From Lentimicrobiaceae bacterium (GTDB lineage Bacteria; Bacteroidota; Bacteroidia; Bacteroidales; JALOCA01): 41,501 nucleotides of DNA. Positions 7,765 to 14,805 of this stretch are shown here, piece after piece. Each line of letters begins with the position of its first letter. Position 1 is the first letter of the stretch. Position numbers and translations under genes: made by a program. The stretch lies in contig JALOCA010000031.1 of NCBI GenBank assembly GCA_023227965.1, positions 1 to 41,501 on the forward strand. Reading direction: 5' to 3'. The notes below the pieces were generated by a model. The model worked only from the letters and a program-made list of their open reading frames with translations. It was not told the DNA's origin and searched no databases.

Positions 7765-9162
7765 TCAGTTTTCAGGCGAAAACATCTGGTCGTAAGGAGG
7801 AAGCAGCACCGGTTTCTGTTCAAGCAACTTCAGTGCTTCTGCAGAAATATATTTTTTATTTACTACCAAACGGAACATGTATTCGTCGAACCAGCGATCG
7901 GTCATAGTAAGATAGCCCTTGTTTCCGGCTTTATCGCCCCAGCTATTTTCGAGCATCCATTTTGTTGGTTTACCATCTTTATCTACTTCAACACCCACCA
8001 ATGCCATACCATGTGAAGAACCTGAATCGAAAGACAGAATGCGTTGTTTTTTATCCATACCAAAATTAACACCCAAAAGGCTGTTGTAGTCATAATTATT
8101 TACATCAAGAATACCGGCTTCGGAGTTGAGCTGCTTGCCTACATCGCAACCAAAATACACAGCATCATTAGCCAAAATGGAGTTTTTGGCAAAATCCTTA
8201 ATTACCGATGCAGGGAGATTGATGTATTTCCAGTTGAACCCTTCAATCATATTCCTGTCGTATTCAATTTCATACACTTTATTGTATTCACGGGCAGGAT
8301 TGTCCATAAACATTACATAGTCAGAAAGATTAATTCCAACCATTTCATTGTAAAACGAGAGGGGTGTATATTGTTTTGTTTCCGAAATTTTGTCATCTTT
8401 GCTTTTATAACGCCAGTCGAATTCCGAAGGCGGTTCACCAAATCCGGTTACGAGCATACGGTAAATCTCGCTCAACATTTCGATTTTTTTTGATCTTAAA
8501 TTTTCGACGTTCTTTTTTTGTTGAGCCATATCCCTAATTATCAATCCATTTTCTCTTAGTTTGCGGGCGAGTAGCACAGAAATAACTGAGGTATTATCCG
8601 TGTTGTAAGTTTCGGGCATCACCTCGGCAGGTACAAGTCCGTATTTTTGTACTATTCCGGCAAAAGTTGTCCATTGTCCACCATCTCCAATCGGATTTTT
8701 AAAAAGCCATTCCACTGTGCGGTCGTCGAGAGGTTTGTCTCTGGTAGTTATAATGGCTTCAAGAAAAAGGTTGCTTTTTTCAAACTGGTCCCAAAAGAAA
8801 CAATAATTCTGTGAAAATGCAAAATCACTCAGGTTTAATTTATTTAGTGTTATGGGACGCAAGATGTTAAGTCCTGTAAACAACCAGCAACGACCAGAAG
8901 ATTTTTGATCGGTAATTCCCGAAACTTTTACTTTATTGGAAAAATAATTATCAAATTTCCCAGTATTTTCCCGATTCAAACTCAATTTGTTGATGTTGTT
9001 TGTAGTAACAGCATTCCGGATGGCTTTGTCAGAAGTAGTATTCAGATAGGTAGATTTAATTTTTGAAAGCAACTTTGGTGTAATTGCACCGTCATTTTGC
9101 GAATAAGCAGATATTGAATAAATATTTAAAAATAGAATAATAAATTTTATAAAATTTTTCAT
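7765..9162 (-). CDS. Exported C1-family cysteine peptidase (bleomycin hydrolase/PepC-like)
   Basis: This papain-fold peptidase has 465 residues and resembles bleomycin hydrolase and aminopeptidase C. The catalytic Cys is at residue 92 in QKSSGRCWLFTGLN, with the oxyanion Gln at 86; the catalytic His lies in SSHGMALVGVEVD and the Asn in WMLENSWGD. Unlike cytosolic PepC, the protein begins with a hydrophobic signal-like segment ending near SAYSQ, so it is predicted to act in the periplasm or be secreted. It lies 15 bp after the lipid kinase gene and is probably the last gene of that operon. The physiological peptide substrates are unknown. Confidence 0.9.
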   Translation of the reverse strand: MKNFIKFIILFLNIYSISAYSQNDGAITPKLLSKIKSTYLNTTSDKAIRNAVTTNNINKLSLNRENTGKFDNYFSNKVKVSGITDQKSSGRCWLFTGLNILRPITLNKLNLSDFAFSQNYCFFWDQFEKSNLFLEAIITTRDKPLDDRTVEWLFKNPIGDGGQWTTFAGIVQKYGLVPAEVMPETYNTDNTSVISVLLARKLRENGLIIRDMAQQKKNVENLRSKKIEMLSEIYRMLVTGFGEPPSEFDWRYKSKDDKISETKQYTPLSFYNEMVGINLSDYVMFMDNPAREYNKVYEIEYDRNMIEGFNWKYINLPASVIKDFAKNSILANDAVYFGCDVGKQLNSEAGILDVNNYDYNSLLGVNFGMDKKQRILSFDSGSSHGMALVGVEVDKDGKPTKWMLENSWGDKAGNKGYLTMTDRWFDEYMFRLVVNKKYISAEALKLLEQKPVLLPPYDQMFSPEN

Positions 9163-9177
9163 TAAAATATATTTATA

Positions 9178-10074
9178 TTATGGAACAATAACATTCAGTG
9201 AAAGATGATTTATCTTTATGCTAATATTTTTTGATAGCTTAACGGCTTCGCCATCAATGTTTATTACCCTGTTTTTTTTACGTATTACTTTTATTTCTTT
9301 GGCTTTATAACATTCCACATAATTACTTTTATCAATTTTCCGCTGAAAGAGAAAATGTGCAAGGATAGGAATTTTCAGAAGAGGAATTTTTTTTACTATG
9401 CAAACGTCAATCAAACCATCGGTAATTTCGGCATTAGGGGCTATGCGTGTATTGTATCCAAACTGGTTTGAATTGGCAAAACTGATAAATAATGCCCTTC
9501 TTTTCAATGGCTTACCATCAATAAGAAGCTTATAGGATTTGGGTTTGTACCTGGCATACTCGCGCGAAACAATAGAAAAATACGAAAGAAATCCTCTTCT
9601 TTTCTTTTTTGCAAACTTTTTTGCTACCAAGGCATCAAATCCTACTCCGGCAATACTGATAAAAATTTCATCATTAAGGTGAACGGTATCTATTGAAATT
9701 ACCCTTCCTTTGTTAATAACCTCAATAGCTTTTTCAAATACAAAGGGAATATGCAAATGATGGGCAAACCCGTTACCGGAGCCCGAAGGTATTACAGCCA
9801 GTACGGTTTTGCTTCCGATTAATGCTTTGGCAATTTCATTAATGGAGCCATCGCCGCCGATGGCTACCACAGCAAAATAGTTTTTCCCTACGGCATCCTT
9901 TGCCAAGTCCGTTGCATGTCCCGGCAATTGGGTATAAGCAATGGAATAATCATATACAATGTGATCCAAATGCCGGATAATAATTTCTTCAATAGTATGT
10001 TTTTTCCCTTGGTTTACACCTGAAATGGGGTTAATGATAAACAAAATTTTCTTTTTTACAGCAACATCTGTCAT
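9178..10074 (-). CDS. Diacylglycerol/lipid kinase family protein (YegS/DgkB-like)
   Basis: This 298-residue cytosolic enzyme is predicted to phosphorylate a lipid such as diacylglycerol with ATP. NPISGVNQGKK near residue 16 is the nucleotide-binding start, VAIGGDGSINEIAKAL near 70 is the GGDG catalytic motif, and PSGSGNGFAHHLHIP near 97 is the second conserved loop. The C-terminal beta sandwich includes NAEITDGLIDVCIV, a family hallmark. Its ATG overlaps the stop of the sulfatase-fold gene by four bases (ATGA), which indicates translational coupling. Coupling to an LTA-synthase-like enzyme, whose relatives release diacylglycerol from phosphatidylglycerol, suggests lipid recycling; this is an inference. 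Confidence 0.9.
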   Translation of the reverse strand: MTDVAVKKKILFIINPISGVNQGKKHTIEEIIIRHLDHIVYDYSIAYTQLPGHATDLAKDAVGKNYFAVVAIGGDGSINEIAKALIGSKTVLAVIPSGSGNGFAHHLHIPFVFEKAIEVINKGRVISIDTVHLNDEIFISIAGVGFDALVAKKFAKKKRRGFLSYFSIVSREYARYKPKSYKLLIDGKPLKRRALFISFANSNQFGYNTRIAPNAEITDGLIDVCIVKKIPLLKIPILAHFLFQRKIDKSNYVECYKAKEIKVIRKKNRVINIDGEAVKLSKNISIKINHLSLNVIVP

Positions 10075-12008
10075 GGGGTAAATTCTGTTAATTTATTGTT
10101 TATCATTCTATAATTATATTGCTGGATGAGGGCTTTGCAAAGTAGTTCCAGTTTGTTTTTTATTACAGGTAGCGAATTTACAAGGTTTTTTTTACAAAAT
10201 GGGTCGCCTGGGATATAATACAACCCGGAAGATGCTTTTCCGTTGAATTGCAAAAGATAATTATCACAAATAAGCTGGTAACCGCTACCCGAATAGGTAA
10301 TATCAAAATGTATGGCTGAGTTATCAAAGGCATTGGTGCCAAAAGCAATATAATTGTCGTTGTAATGTAAAACGGAAAGTATGCTGGGAAGAATATCTAT
10401 TTGTTGGGCTATATGGTTTGCTTTGCCTTTCAGCGGGCTGTTGTGCATATAAAAAAAGATGGGAATTCTGAAATTACCATGGACTGTTTCGTAGTAAGGA
10501 AGGGCAGCTTCCGAAGTATGATCGGCTGTGATTACAAAAAGTGTACTGTCAAACCATCGCATTTTTTGTGCAGTTTTGAAAAATTTCATCAAAGAATAGT
10601 CGCTGTAGGCAATAGTTTGCTGGATAGGAAGTTCCCCTTTAGGAAATTTGTTTTCATACTTTTGCGGAATTTTATACGGATGATGTGAGGATAAAGTAAA
10701 AACTGAGGATAAAAAAGGTTGTGAAAATCCATTCAGTTTTTTGGCAAAAAATTGCAGGAAGGGCTCGTCCCAGATTCCCCATTTCCCATCGAAATCGGTG
10801 TCGTTATTGTATTCATTCCTGCCAAAATACGCATCAAAACCTGCAGTTTTTACATAGGAATCAAAATTCATCGTTCCGTTATTACCCCCATGAAAAAACG
10901 AAGAATGGTAACCTTCTTTTTTAAGGTAATTTGCCAAACTAAACATTTTATTGGCGGCAAATGCTGACGTAATATAATCCTTATCCATCAGGGTGGGAAG
11001 CCCCGAAAGAATGGCAGGAATGCCTTCTATAGAGCGTTTCCCATTAGCAAACCCTTCAAAAACATAGCTTTCATTAATTAAAGAATCTAAAAATGGAGTA
11101 AATCCTTTATATCGTCCATTGTCAATATTTTTATTCAATGCATGGATATGTTCCTGCGAAAAACTTTCCAGGATAATAATAACCACGTTCAGTTTTCTGA
11201 ATGGAGGTAATGAATCAATAGCCTCGTGATGAAAAGGTGAATAAATGGAAGATGCATCCTTAATGTCTTTAAAATAATGCTCTTCTTTCAGCCCTTTTTG
11301 CCCCCATGTTTTAACTATTGTGAACGGAGTATTTACAACAATCTGTATTTTAGGGGAAGAAGTATAATTGCCGGCTGTTATAATGCTGATGGGCTTTAAC
11401 TGAAAGCCGCCCCTGATGCCAACAAGAGAAAACAAAAGAAAGGCAATAAAAATTAATGTTTGCCCCACATAATAATATAAGGTGTGGTACAGGACTTTAT
11501 TGTTAATTTTAATTTTATGGCAAAGAAAAACAAGCATAAAAATCAACCCTATCCAAATCAAAAACATATACCAGAAATCATAAATAAACTGGGGTATAAG
11601 GACATTCATATTATCTTGATAATTAAGATAGTTAAAAATATCTGCCGTTGTTCGCTTCAGCGTAAATCTATAATAAACCACATCAATACAGTTAGCAGTA
11701 AAGGCTATGGCATTGGTGAAATAAAAAATAATATTTACAATTAATTGGTATATAGAGTTATACCTGATTTTAATAGGTAAAGAATTGAAAAACAGGAGCG
11801 GAAATGCAATAAGCACCAAGGTGAACAGATCAAAGCGCAAACCATAAAAAGCAAGAGTAATTAGTTCTATAAAATCAATATCCTTAAAAAATTGAATATT
11901 AAAAAAATACAAAAGAAGCCTGCTGATAATAAGCAGAATAAAGGAAAAAAACAATTTTAATACGGTGGCTTTATGAATTCCCACACTGAAGAAATATTTT
12001 TTTTTCAT
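10071..12008 (-). CDS. LTA synthase-like sulfatase-fold membrane phosphotransferase
   Basis: This is a 645-residue membrane enzyme of the LTA synthase/phosphoglycerol transferase family. About five N-terminal membrane helices (residues 10-220) are followed by an extracytoplasmic alkaline-phosphatase-like domain. NVVIIILESFSQEHI gives the metal-ligand Glu, ANGKRSIEGIPAILSGLP gives the nucleophile region (Ser where LtaS has Thr), FVITADHTSE gives metal-binding Asp-His, and VHGNFRIPIFFY the last conserved His. Gram-negative homologues add phosphate-containing head groups to glycans or lipids; the exact substrate is unknown. The ATG at 12008 is preferred over a TTG seven codons upstream. It heads an operon with the lipid kinase and the C1 peptidase. 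Confidence 0.9.
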   Translation of the reverse strand: MKKKYFFSVGIHKATVLKLFFSFILLIISRLLLYFFNIQFFKDIDFIELITLAFYGLRFDLFTLVLIAFPLLFFNSLPIKIRYNSIYQLIVNIIFYFTNAIAFTANCIDVVYYRFTLKRTTADIFNYLNYQDNMNVLIPQFIYDFWYMFLIWIGLIFMLVFLCHKIKINNKVLYHTLYYYVGQTLIFIAFLLFSLVGIRGGFQLKPISIITAGNYTSSPKIQIVVNTPFTIVKTWGQKGLKEEHYFKDIKDASSIYSPFHHEAIDSLPPFRKLNVVIIILESFSQEHIHALNKNIDNGRYKGFTPFLDSLINESYVFEGFANGKRSIEGIPAILSGLPTLMDKDYITSAFAANKMFSLANYLKKEGYHSSFFHGGNNGTMNFDSYVKTAGFDAYFGRNEYNNDTDFDGKWGIWDEPFLQFFAKKLNGFSQPFLSSVFTLSSHHPYKIPQKYENKFPKGELPIQQTIAYSDYSLMKFFKTAQKMRWFDSTLFVITADHTSEAALPYYETVHGNFRIPIFFYMHNSPLKGKANHIAQQIDILPSILSVLHYNDNYIAFGTNAFDNSAIHFDITYSGSGYQLICDNYLLQFNGKASSGLYYIPGDPFCKKNLVNSLPVIKNKLELLCKALIQQYNYRMINNKLTEFTP

Positions 12009-12067
12009 CCGTATATGGTTCGTAATCAAGAATCCGGTTAATTTTTATTCCGGCACGATGCAAAAGG

Positions 12068-12075
12068 CAAAAATA
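12068..12075 (-). promoter_or_regulatory. -7 box for the LTA synthase-like operon
   Basis: The minus strand reads TATTTTTG followed by CC, matching TAnnTTTG, about 60 bases upstream of the ATG. It lies directly downstream of the terminator of the preceding gene. Confidence 0.5.
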
Positions 12076-12105
12076 AAAAAAAGAGACATCTGTTTTTGAT
12101 GTCTC
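12076..12105 (-). terminator. Rho-independent terminator of the DUF5011 gene
   Basis: On the minus strand GAGACATC, a 7-base loop and GATGTCTC (stem arms 12098-12105 and 12083-12090) are followed by a run of T. Confidence 0.8.
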
Positions 12106-12131
12106 CTTTTTTATCTACATATGATTAAAAA

Positions 12132-12812
12132 CTACCTTTTTGTGTAGGTTGCAGTACCATTATCTGTACCGCTACCATCATCATAAGTATAGCTATAAGT
12201 GATATTTAACACATTACCATTGTCAGCAGTAGTACCAGTACCTTGTAATGTACCTTCAAATCCAGGGGAACCGGTTACATGTTGGCTGGGAATGCTAATG
12301 ACACCTTCTTTTGTAAAGGTAAAATATGCAATTTGCGTATTTCCATAGCCACCAAAATTGGCGAGAAGGATTTTTCCTGTATCAATGGAAGAAATAGAAG
12401 CCGTTACTGTATAATTGTATGTGCCACTTCCGGGACCTGTAATTACATCAACAACAGCATAACTGGCAACATACGTTTGATTATTAACAATAACATTAAC
12501 CGTACGTTCAACCACAATATAATTGCCCGCCTCATCTTCAACGCGATAAGTAATTACATAAGTACCTAATTTGGTTACATCAACAGTTCCGGTAATTACT
12601 ACCTTTGAAGTAATATCTCCATCTTTATTGTCGGTAGCCGTAAATCCGGGTTCTACCCAGTTGCCAACACTATTGATAACAATGTCCATATTGGCTTGAC
12701 CACCAAGAGTGATGTCTGGAACCGTGTTGTCGTTATCTTCCGAACACGATGTAAAAAAAGTAGTTGCAGCAACAGTAGCAACTAAAACGAAGATTGAAAA
12801 AAGCTTTTTCAT
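12132..12812 (-). CDS. DUF5011 Ig-like domain lipoprotein
   Basis: This is a surface or periplasmic lipoprotein of 226 residues when started at the ATG 12810-12812. The signal sequence MKKLFSIFVLVATVAATTFFTSC ends in a lipobox with Cys near residue 23. Residues about 35-110 match the DUF5011 bacterial Ig-like domain: NWVEPGFTATDNKDGDITSK, then GTYVITYRVEDEAGN. The C-terminal half (about 112-226) is a Gly/Thr-rich beta domain (YNYTVTASIS, NILNITYSYTYDDG-type strands) like that of small Bacteroides lipoproteins of the DUF5012 group. It has its own terminator and promoter and no functional partner nearby. Binding of a glycan or another surface molecule is possible but unproven. Confidence 0.85.
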   Translation of the reverse strand: MKKLFSIFVLVATVAATTFFTSCSEDNDNTVPDITLGGQANMDIVINSVGNWVEPGFTATDNKDGDITSKVVITGTVDVTKLGTYVITYRVEDEAGNYIVVERTVNVIVNNQTYVASYAVVDVITGPGSGTYNYTVTASISSIDTGKILLANFGGYGNTQIAYFTFTKEGVISIPSQHVTGSPGFEGTLQGTGTTADNGNVLNITYSYTYDDGSGTDNGTATYTKR

Positions 12813-12863
12813 AATTAAATTTTTAGTGAACAAAAAAAATATTTTTCATATAAAAGAATGCTA

Positions 12864-12871
12864 CAAAACTA
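12864..12871 (-). promoter_or_regulatory. Candidate -7 box for the DUF5011 lipoprotein gene
   Basis: The minus strand reads TAGTTTTG, a TAnnTTTG match about 50 bases upstream of the ATG at 12812; the -33 box is unclear. Confidence 0.4.
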
Positions 12872-12915
12872 AATAAAAAAACAATGGTAACATTAAATAG
12901 TTCAAAAAAAACAGT

Positions 12916-12923
12916 TAATTTTG
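12916..12923 (+). promoter_or_regulatory. -7 box for the repeat lipoprotein gene
   Basis: TAATTTTG followed by CAG lies 31 bases upstream of the ATG at 12955. The same octamer plus CAG occurs before rpmH at 14236. Confidence 0.6.
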
Positions 12924-12954
12924 CAGCTAATTAATCCATTAAATTGTATTTCAA

Positions 12955-13281
12955 ATGAAAAAATTATTCTCATTGCTTATTGTTGCCGGAATGATTGCTT
13001 TTGTAGCATGTGGCCCTAGCCAGAAAGAGAAAGACGAAGCTGCCCGTCAGGATTCTATTCGTAAAGCCGACAGCATTGCCAAAGTGGACAGTACCGTGAA
13101 AGCTGACAGTATTGCTCAGGCAATTGAAAAAGCCAAACAGGACAGTATTGTTAAGGCAGACAGCATTGCCAAAGCCGAAGCTGCTAAACCTAAAGCTACT
13201 ACTAAGAAGGCACAAATTAAAAAGGAAGAACCCAAGCCTGTGGATAAGAAAAAACGTCCCGGAGCCACAAAAGTGCAGTAA
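12955..13281 (+). CDS. Small Lys/Ala/Asp/Ser-repeat lipoprotein
   Basis: A 108-residue lipoprotein with signal MKKLFSLLIVAGMIAFVAC and lipobox FVAC (Cys19). The middle is a low-complexity, highly charged repeat with variants of KADSIAK and QDSIxKADSIAK at residues 33-76, predicted to form an extended helix. The end is a basic Lys/Pro tail (KKAQIKKEEPKPVDKKKRPG). Such short, membrane-anchored charged helices recall Lpp-like or peptidoglycan-binding spacers, but no enzymatic domain is present and the function is unknown. The gene stands alone between a divergent lipoprotein gene and a convergent methyltransferase gene, with its own promoter and terminator. Confidence 0.85.
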   Translation: MKKLFSLLIVAGMIAFVACGPSQKEKDEAARQDSIRKADSIAKVDSTVKADSIAQAIEKAKQDSIVKADSIAKAEAAKPKATTKKAQIKKEEPKPVDKKKRPGATKVQ

Positions 13282-13285
13282 ATCT

Positions 13286-13314
13286 AAAAAGGGAGCTTGC
13301 GAGCCCCCTTTTTT
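13286..13314. terminator. Terminator between the repeat lipoprotein and TrmH-family genes
   Basis: GGGAGCT, tetraloop TGCG, AGCCCCC (13291-13308; one A-C mismatch) is followed by six T on the plus strand and preceded by five A, so it could serve both convergent genes. Confidence 0.8.
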
Positions 13315-14110
13315 ATTGATAAAAATTCCTTTGCCGCAAAGCCTCAAATACGAGTATAGCTGTTGAAACTGATACGTTTAATGAATCTATTTTACCCAAC
13401 ATCGGAATTTTAATTTGATAATCCGTATTTTCTATCCATTGTTTGCTTAGCCCATGCGCCTCGGTACCCATCACAATTGCAGTAGCTCTTGAAAAATCCA
13501 TTTCATGGTATTGTTTATTTCCGGTAAGCGCTGCTGCAAATGTTGTTATTTTATTTTCCACCAGCCAGGAAATAGCTTCTTCAGTTGTACAAACTGCTAC
13601 CTGTTGTGTAAAAACGCATCCAATTGATGAACGTATGGTATTCGGACTGTAAATATCGCATAACGGATCACAGATGATAACAGCATCAGCACTAGCGGCA
13701 TCGGCTGTACGAAGAATGGCTCCCAGATTCCCGGGTTTTTCTACCGATTCAAGCACAATAACTAATGGGTTGTTCGACAGGAATACAGAATGAATTGAAA
13801 TATCTTTGGGTATAGCTATTGCCATTAAGCCGTCAGATTGCTCCCTGTAAGCTATTTTATTAAAGACGGCCGGAGTAACTTCAATTATTTTTTCTTTAAG
13901 ATCAGGCAAAAACAGCTCGGGTAGCGCTTCACCAGTTATTTTTTTACACACAAATAAATATTCTACCAAAAATCCCGCATCTAATGCAAGGTGTATTTCT
14001 CTGTATCCTTCAATGACTATACGGTTTTGCGCCTTCCTTTCCTTGGTTTTTTGCAGTCTGACAATGTTTTTTACCATGGGATTTTGAGGGCTGAAAATTT
14101 TTTCAGGCAT
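13313..14110 (-). CDS. TrmH/SpoU-family RNA 2'-O-methyltransferase
   Basis: This is a cytosolic SAM-dependent methyltransferase of the SPOUT superfamily, 265 residues, that methylates ribose 2'-OH groups in rRNA or tRNA. An N-terminal substrate-binding domain (about 1-95, with RIVIEGYREIHLALDAG) precedes the knotted domain. There the three SpoU motifs are visible: LESVEKPGNLGAILRTADA near 150 (motif 1), TAIVMGTEAHGLS near 222 (motif 2) and IPMLGKIDSLNVSVSTAI near 240 (motif 3). The last residues, FEALRQRNFYQ, are typical. The precise nucleotide target cannot be assigned from sequence. It appears to be transcribed alone. Confidence 0.92.
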   Translation of the reverse strand: MPEKIFSPQNPMVKNIVRLQKTKERKAQNRIVIEGYREIHLALDAGFLVEYLFVCKKITGEALPELFLPDLKEKIIEVTPAVFNKIAYREQSDGLMAIAIPKDISIHSVFLSNNPLVIVLESVEKPGNLGAILRTADAASADAVIICDPLCDIYSPNTIRSSIGCVFTQQVAVCTTEEAISWLVENKITTFAAALTGNKQYHEMDFSRATAIVMGTEAHGLSKQWIENTDYQIKIPMLGKIDSLNVSVSTAILVFEALRQRNFYQ

Positions 14111-14130
14111 ATTTTATGTATTTAAAACGA

Positions 14131-14138
14131 CAAAAATA
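14131..14138 (-). promoter_or_regulatory. Candidate -7 box for the TrmH-family gene
   Basis: The minus strand reads TATTTTTG, a TAnnTTTG match; transcription would begin about 15 bases before the ATG at 14110. No spaced -33 box was seen. Confidence 0.45.
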
Positions 14139-14212
14139 CCGTTTTTATCGAGCAATATTAACCTACCGATAGAAAGTAGAAATAGGAAGAGTATGAAAAA
14201 AATTCGGATTGA

Positions 14213-14243
14213 TTTGTAAAAATAAAAAATAAAACTAATTTTG
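14213..14243 (+). promoter_or_regulatory. rpmH promoter (canonical Bacteroidota -33/-7)
   Basis: TTTG at 14213-14216 and TAATTTTG at 14236-14243 are separated by 19 bp, the textbook spacing for the Bacteroidota housekeeping sigma factor. The rpmH ATG follows at 14263. Confidence 0.8.
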
Positions 14244-14262
14244 CAGTCCCAAAAAATGAACT

Positions 14263-14409
14263 ATGAAGAGGACATTCCAACCATCAAACAGAAAGAGAAG
14301 AAACAAACATGGTTTCCGTAAAAGGATGTCAACAACTAACGGTCGCAAAGTACTTGCTGCCCGCAGGGCAAAAGGCAGAAAAAAACTCACGGTTTCCGAC
14401 GAAAAGTAA
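14263..14409 (+). CDS. rpmH: 50S ribosomal protein L34
   Basis: This 48-residue, strongly basic ribosomal protein of the large subunit was read directly from the sequence. It begins MKRTFQPSNRKRRNKHGFRK, continues RMSTTNGRKVLAARRAKGRK and ends KLTVSDEK; the KRTFQPSNRKR and HGFRxRM blocks are universally conserved in L34. An earlier ATG at 14256 opens a different frame and stops after 21 codons, so the ATG at 14263 is the start. The usual neighbours rnpA and dnaA are not adjacent, which is common in Bacteroidota. A strong promoter and a terminator flank it. Confidence 0.97.
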   Translation: MKRTFQPSNRKRRNKHGFRKRMSTTNGRKVLAARRAKGRKKLTVSDEK

Positions 14410-14448
14410 TTTTGAATCATCGTAAAAGATAATTCTTCTCAAAATATT

Positions 14449-14484
14449 GCAAAGGAGGTTGTTAAGCCTCCTTTTGCTTTTTGT
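14449..14484 (+). terminator. rpmH terminator
   Basis: GCAAAGGAGG and CCTCCTTTTGC form a near-perfect stem (one bulged T) with a short loop, followed by a T-rich tract. Its 3' arm contains the TTTG used as the putative -33 box of the next gene. Confidence 0.75.
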
Positions 14485-14503
14485 ATTTATTGATGTATCT
14501 TCG
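14473..14503 (+). promoter_or_regulatory. Candidate promoter of the DUF4834/YfhO/GT operon
   Basis: TTTG at 14473-14476 and TATCTTCG at 14496-14503 (one change from TAnnTTTG) are 19 bp apart. Transcription would start near 14509, which favours the ATG at 14527 for DUF4834. Confidence 0.5.
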
Positions 14504-14526
14504 CAGTCTGAATGTATAACTTACAG

Positions 14527-14787
14527 ATGCAGGTGTTTGAGTTTATTCTATATTGTATTTTATTCATTTTCATACTCAGGATAATATTCCGTATTATTTT
14601 CCCTTTAGTATTGCGTAAATATTTTCATCATCTGCAAAACAAATTTTCAATTTTTGGTAATACCCAAGAAGAGGATAACTCCAGACACGAAGGGGATGTT
14701 AAAATTGATTATATGCCTGAACAAAAGAAGCCAAAACATACTTCGGATAGTGGAGAATATGTAGATTACGAAGAAATTCAAAAATAA
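14527..14787 (+). CDS. DUF4834 family small membrane protein
   Basis: A Bacteroidota-specific small protein of 86 residues from the second ATG (91 from the ATG at 14512). One N-terminal membrane helix (FEFILYCILFIFILRIIFRI) is followed by a basic segment, then a charged cytosolic tail. The tail ends in the family signature: EGDVKIDYMPEQKK and GEYVDYEEIQK. The function is unknown. It lies 18 bp upstream of the YfhO-like gene, suggesting co-transcription. The second ATG is preferred because the predicted transcription start lies at or just before the first. Confidence 0.82.
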   Translation: MQVFEFILYCILFIFILRIIFRIIFPLVLRKYFHHLQNKFSIFGNTQEEDNSRHEGDVKIDYMPEQKKPKHTSDSGEYVDYEEIQK

Positions 14788-14805
14788 ATCCAAAATAGTA
14801 TATCC

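Noticed and set aside
14256..14321. Short frame starting at an ATG seven bases before rpmH
   Set aside because: It is out of frame with L34, stops after 21 codons and has no independent support.
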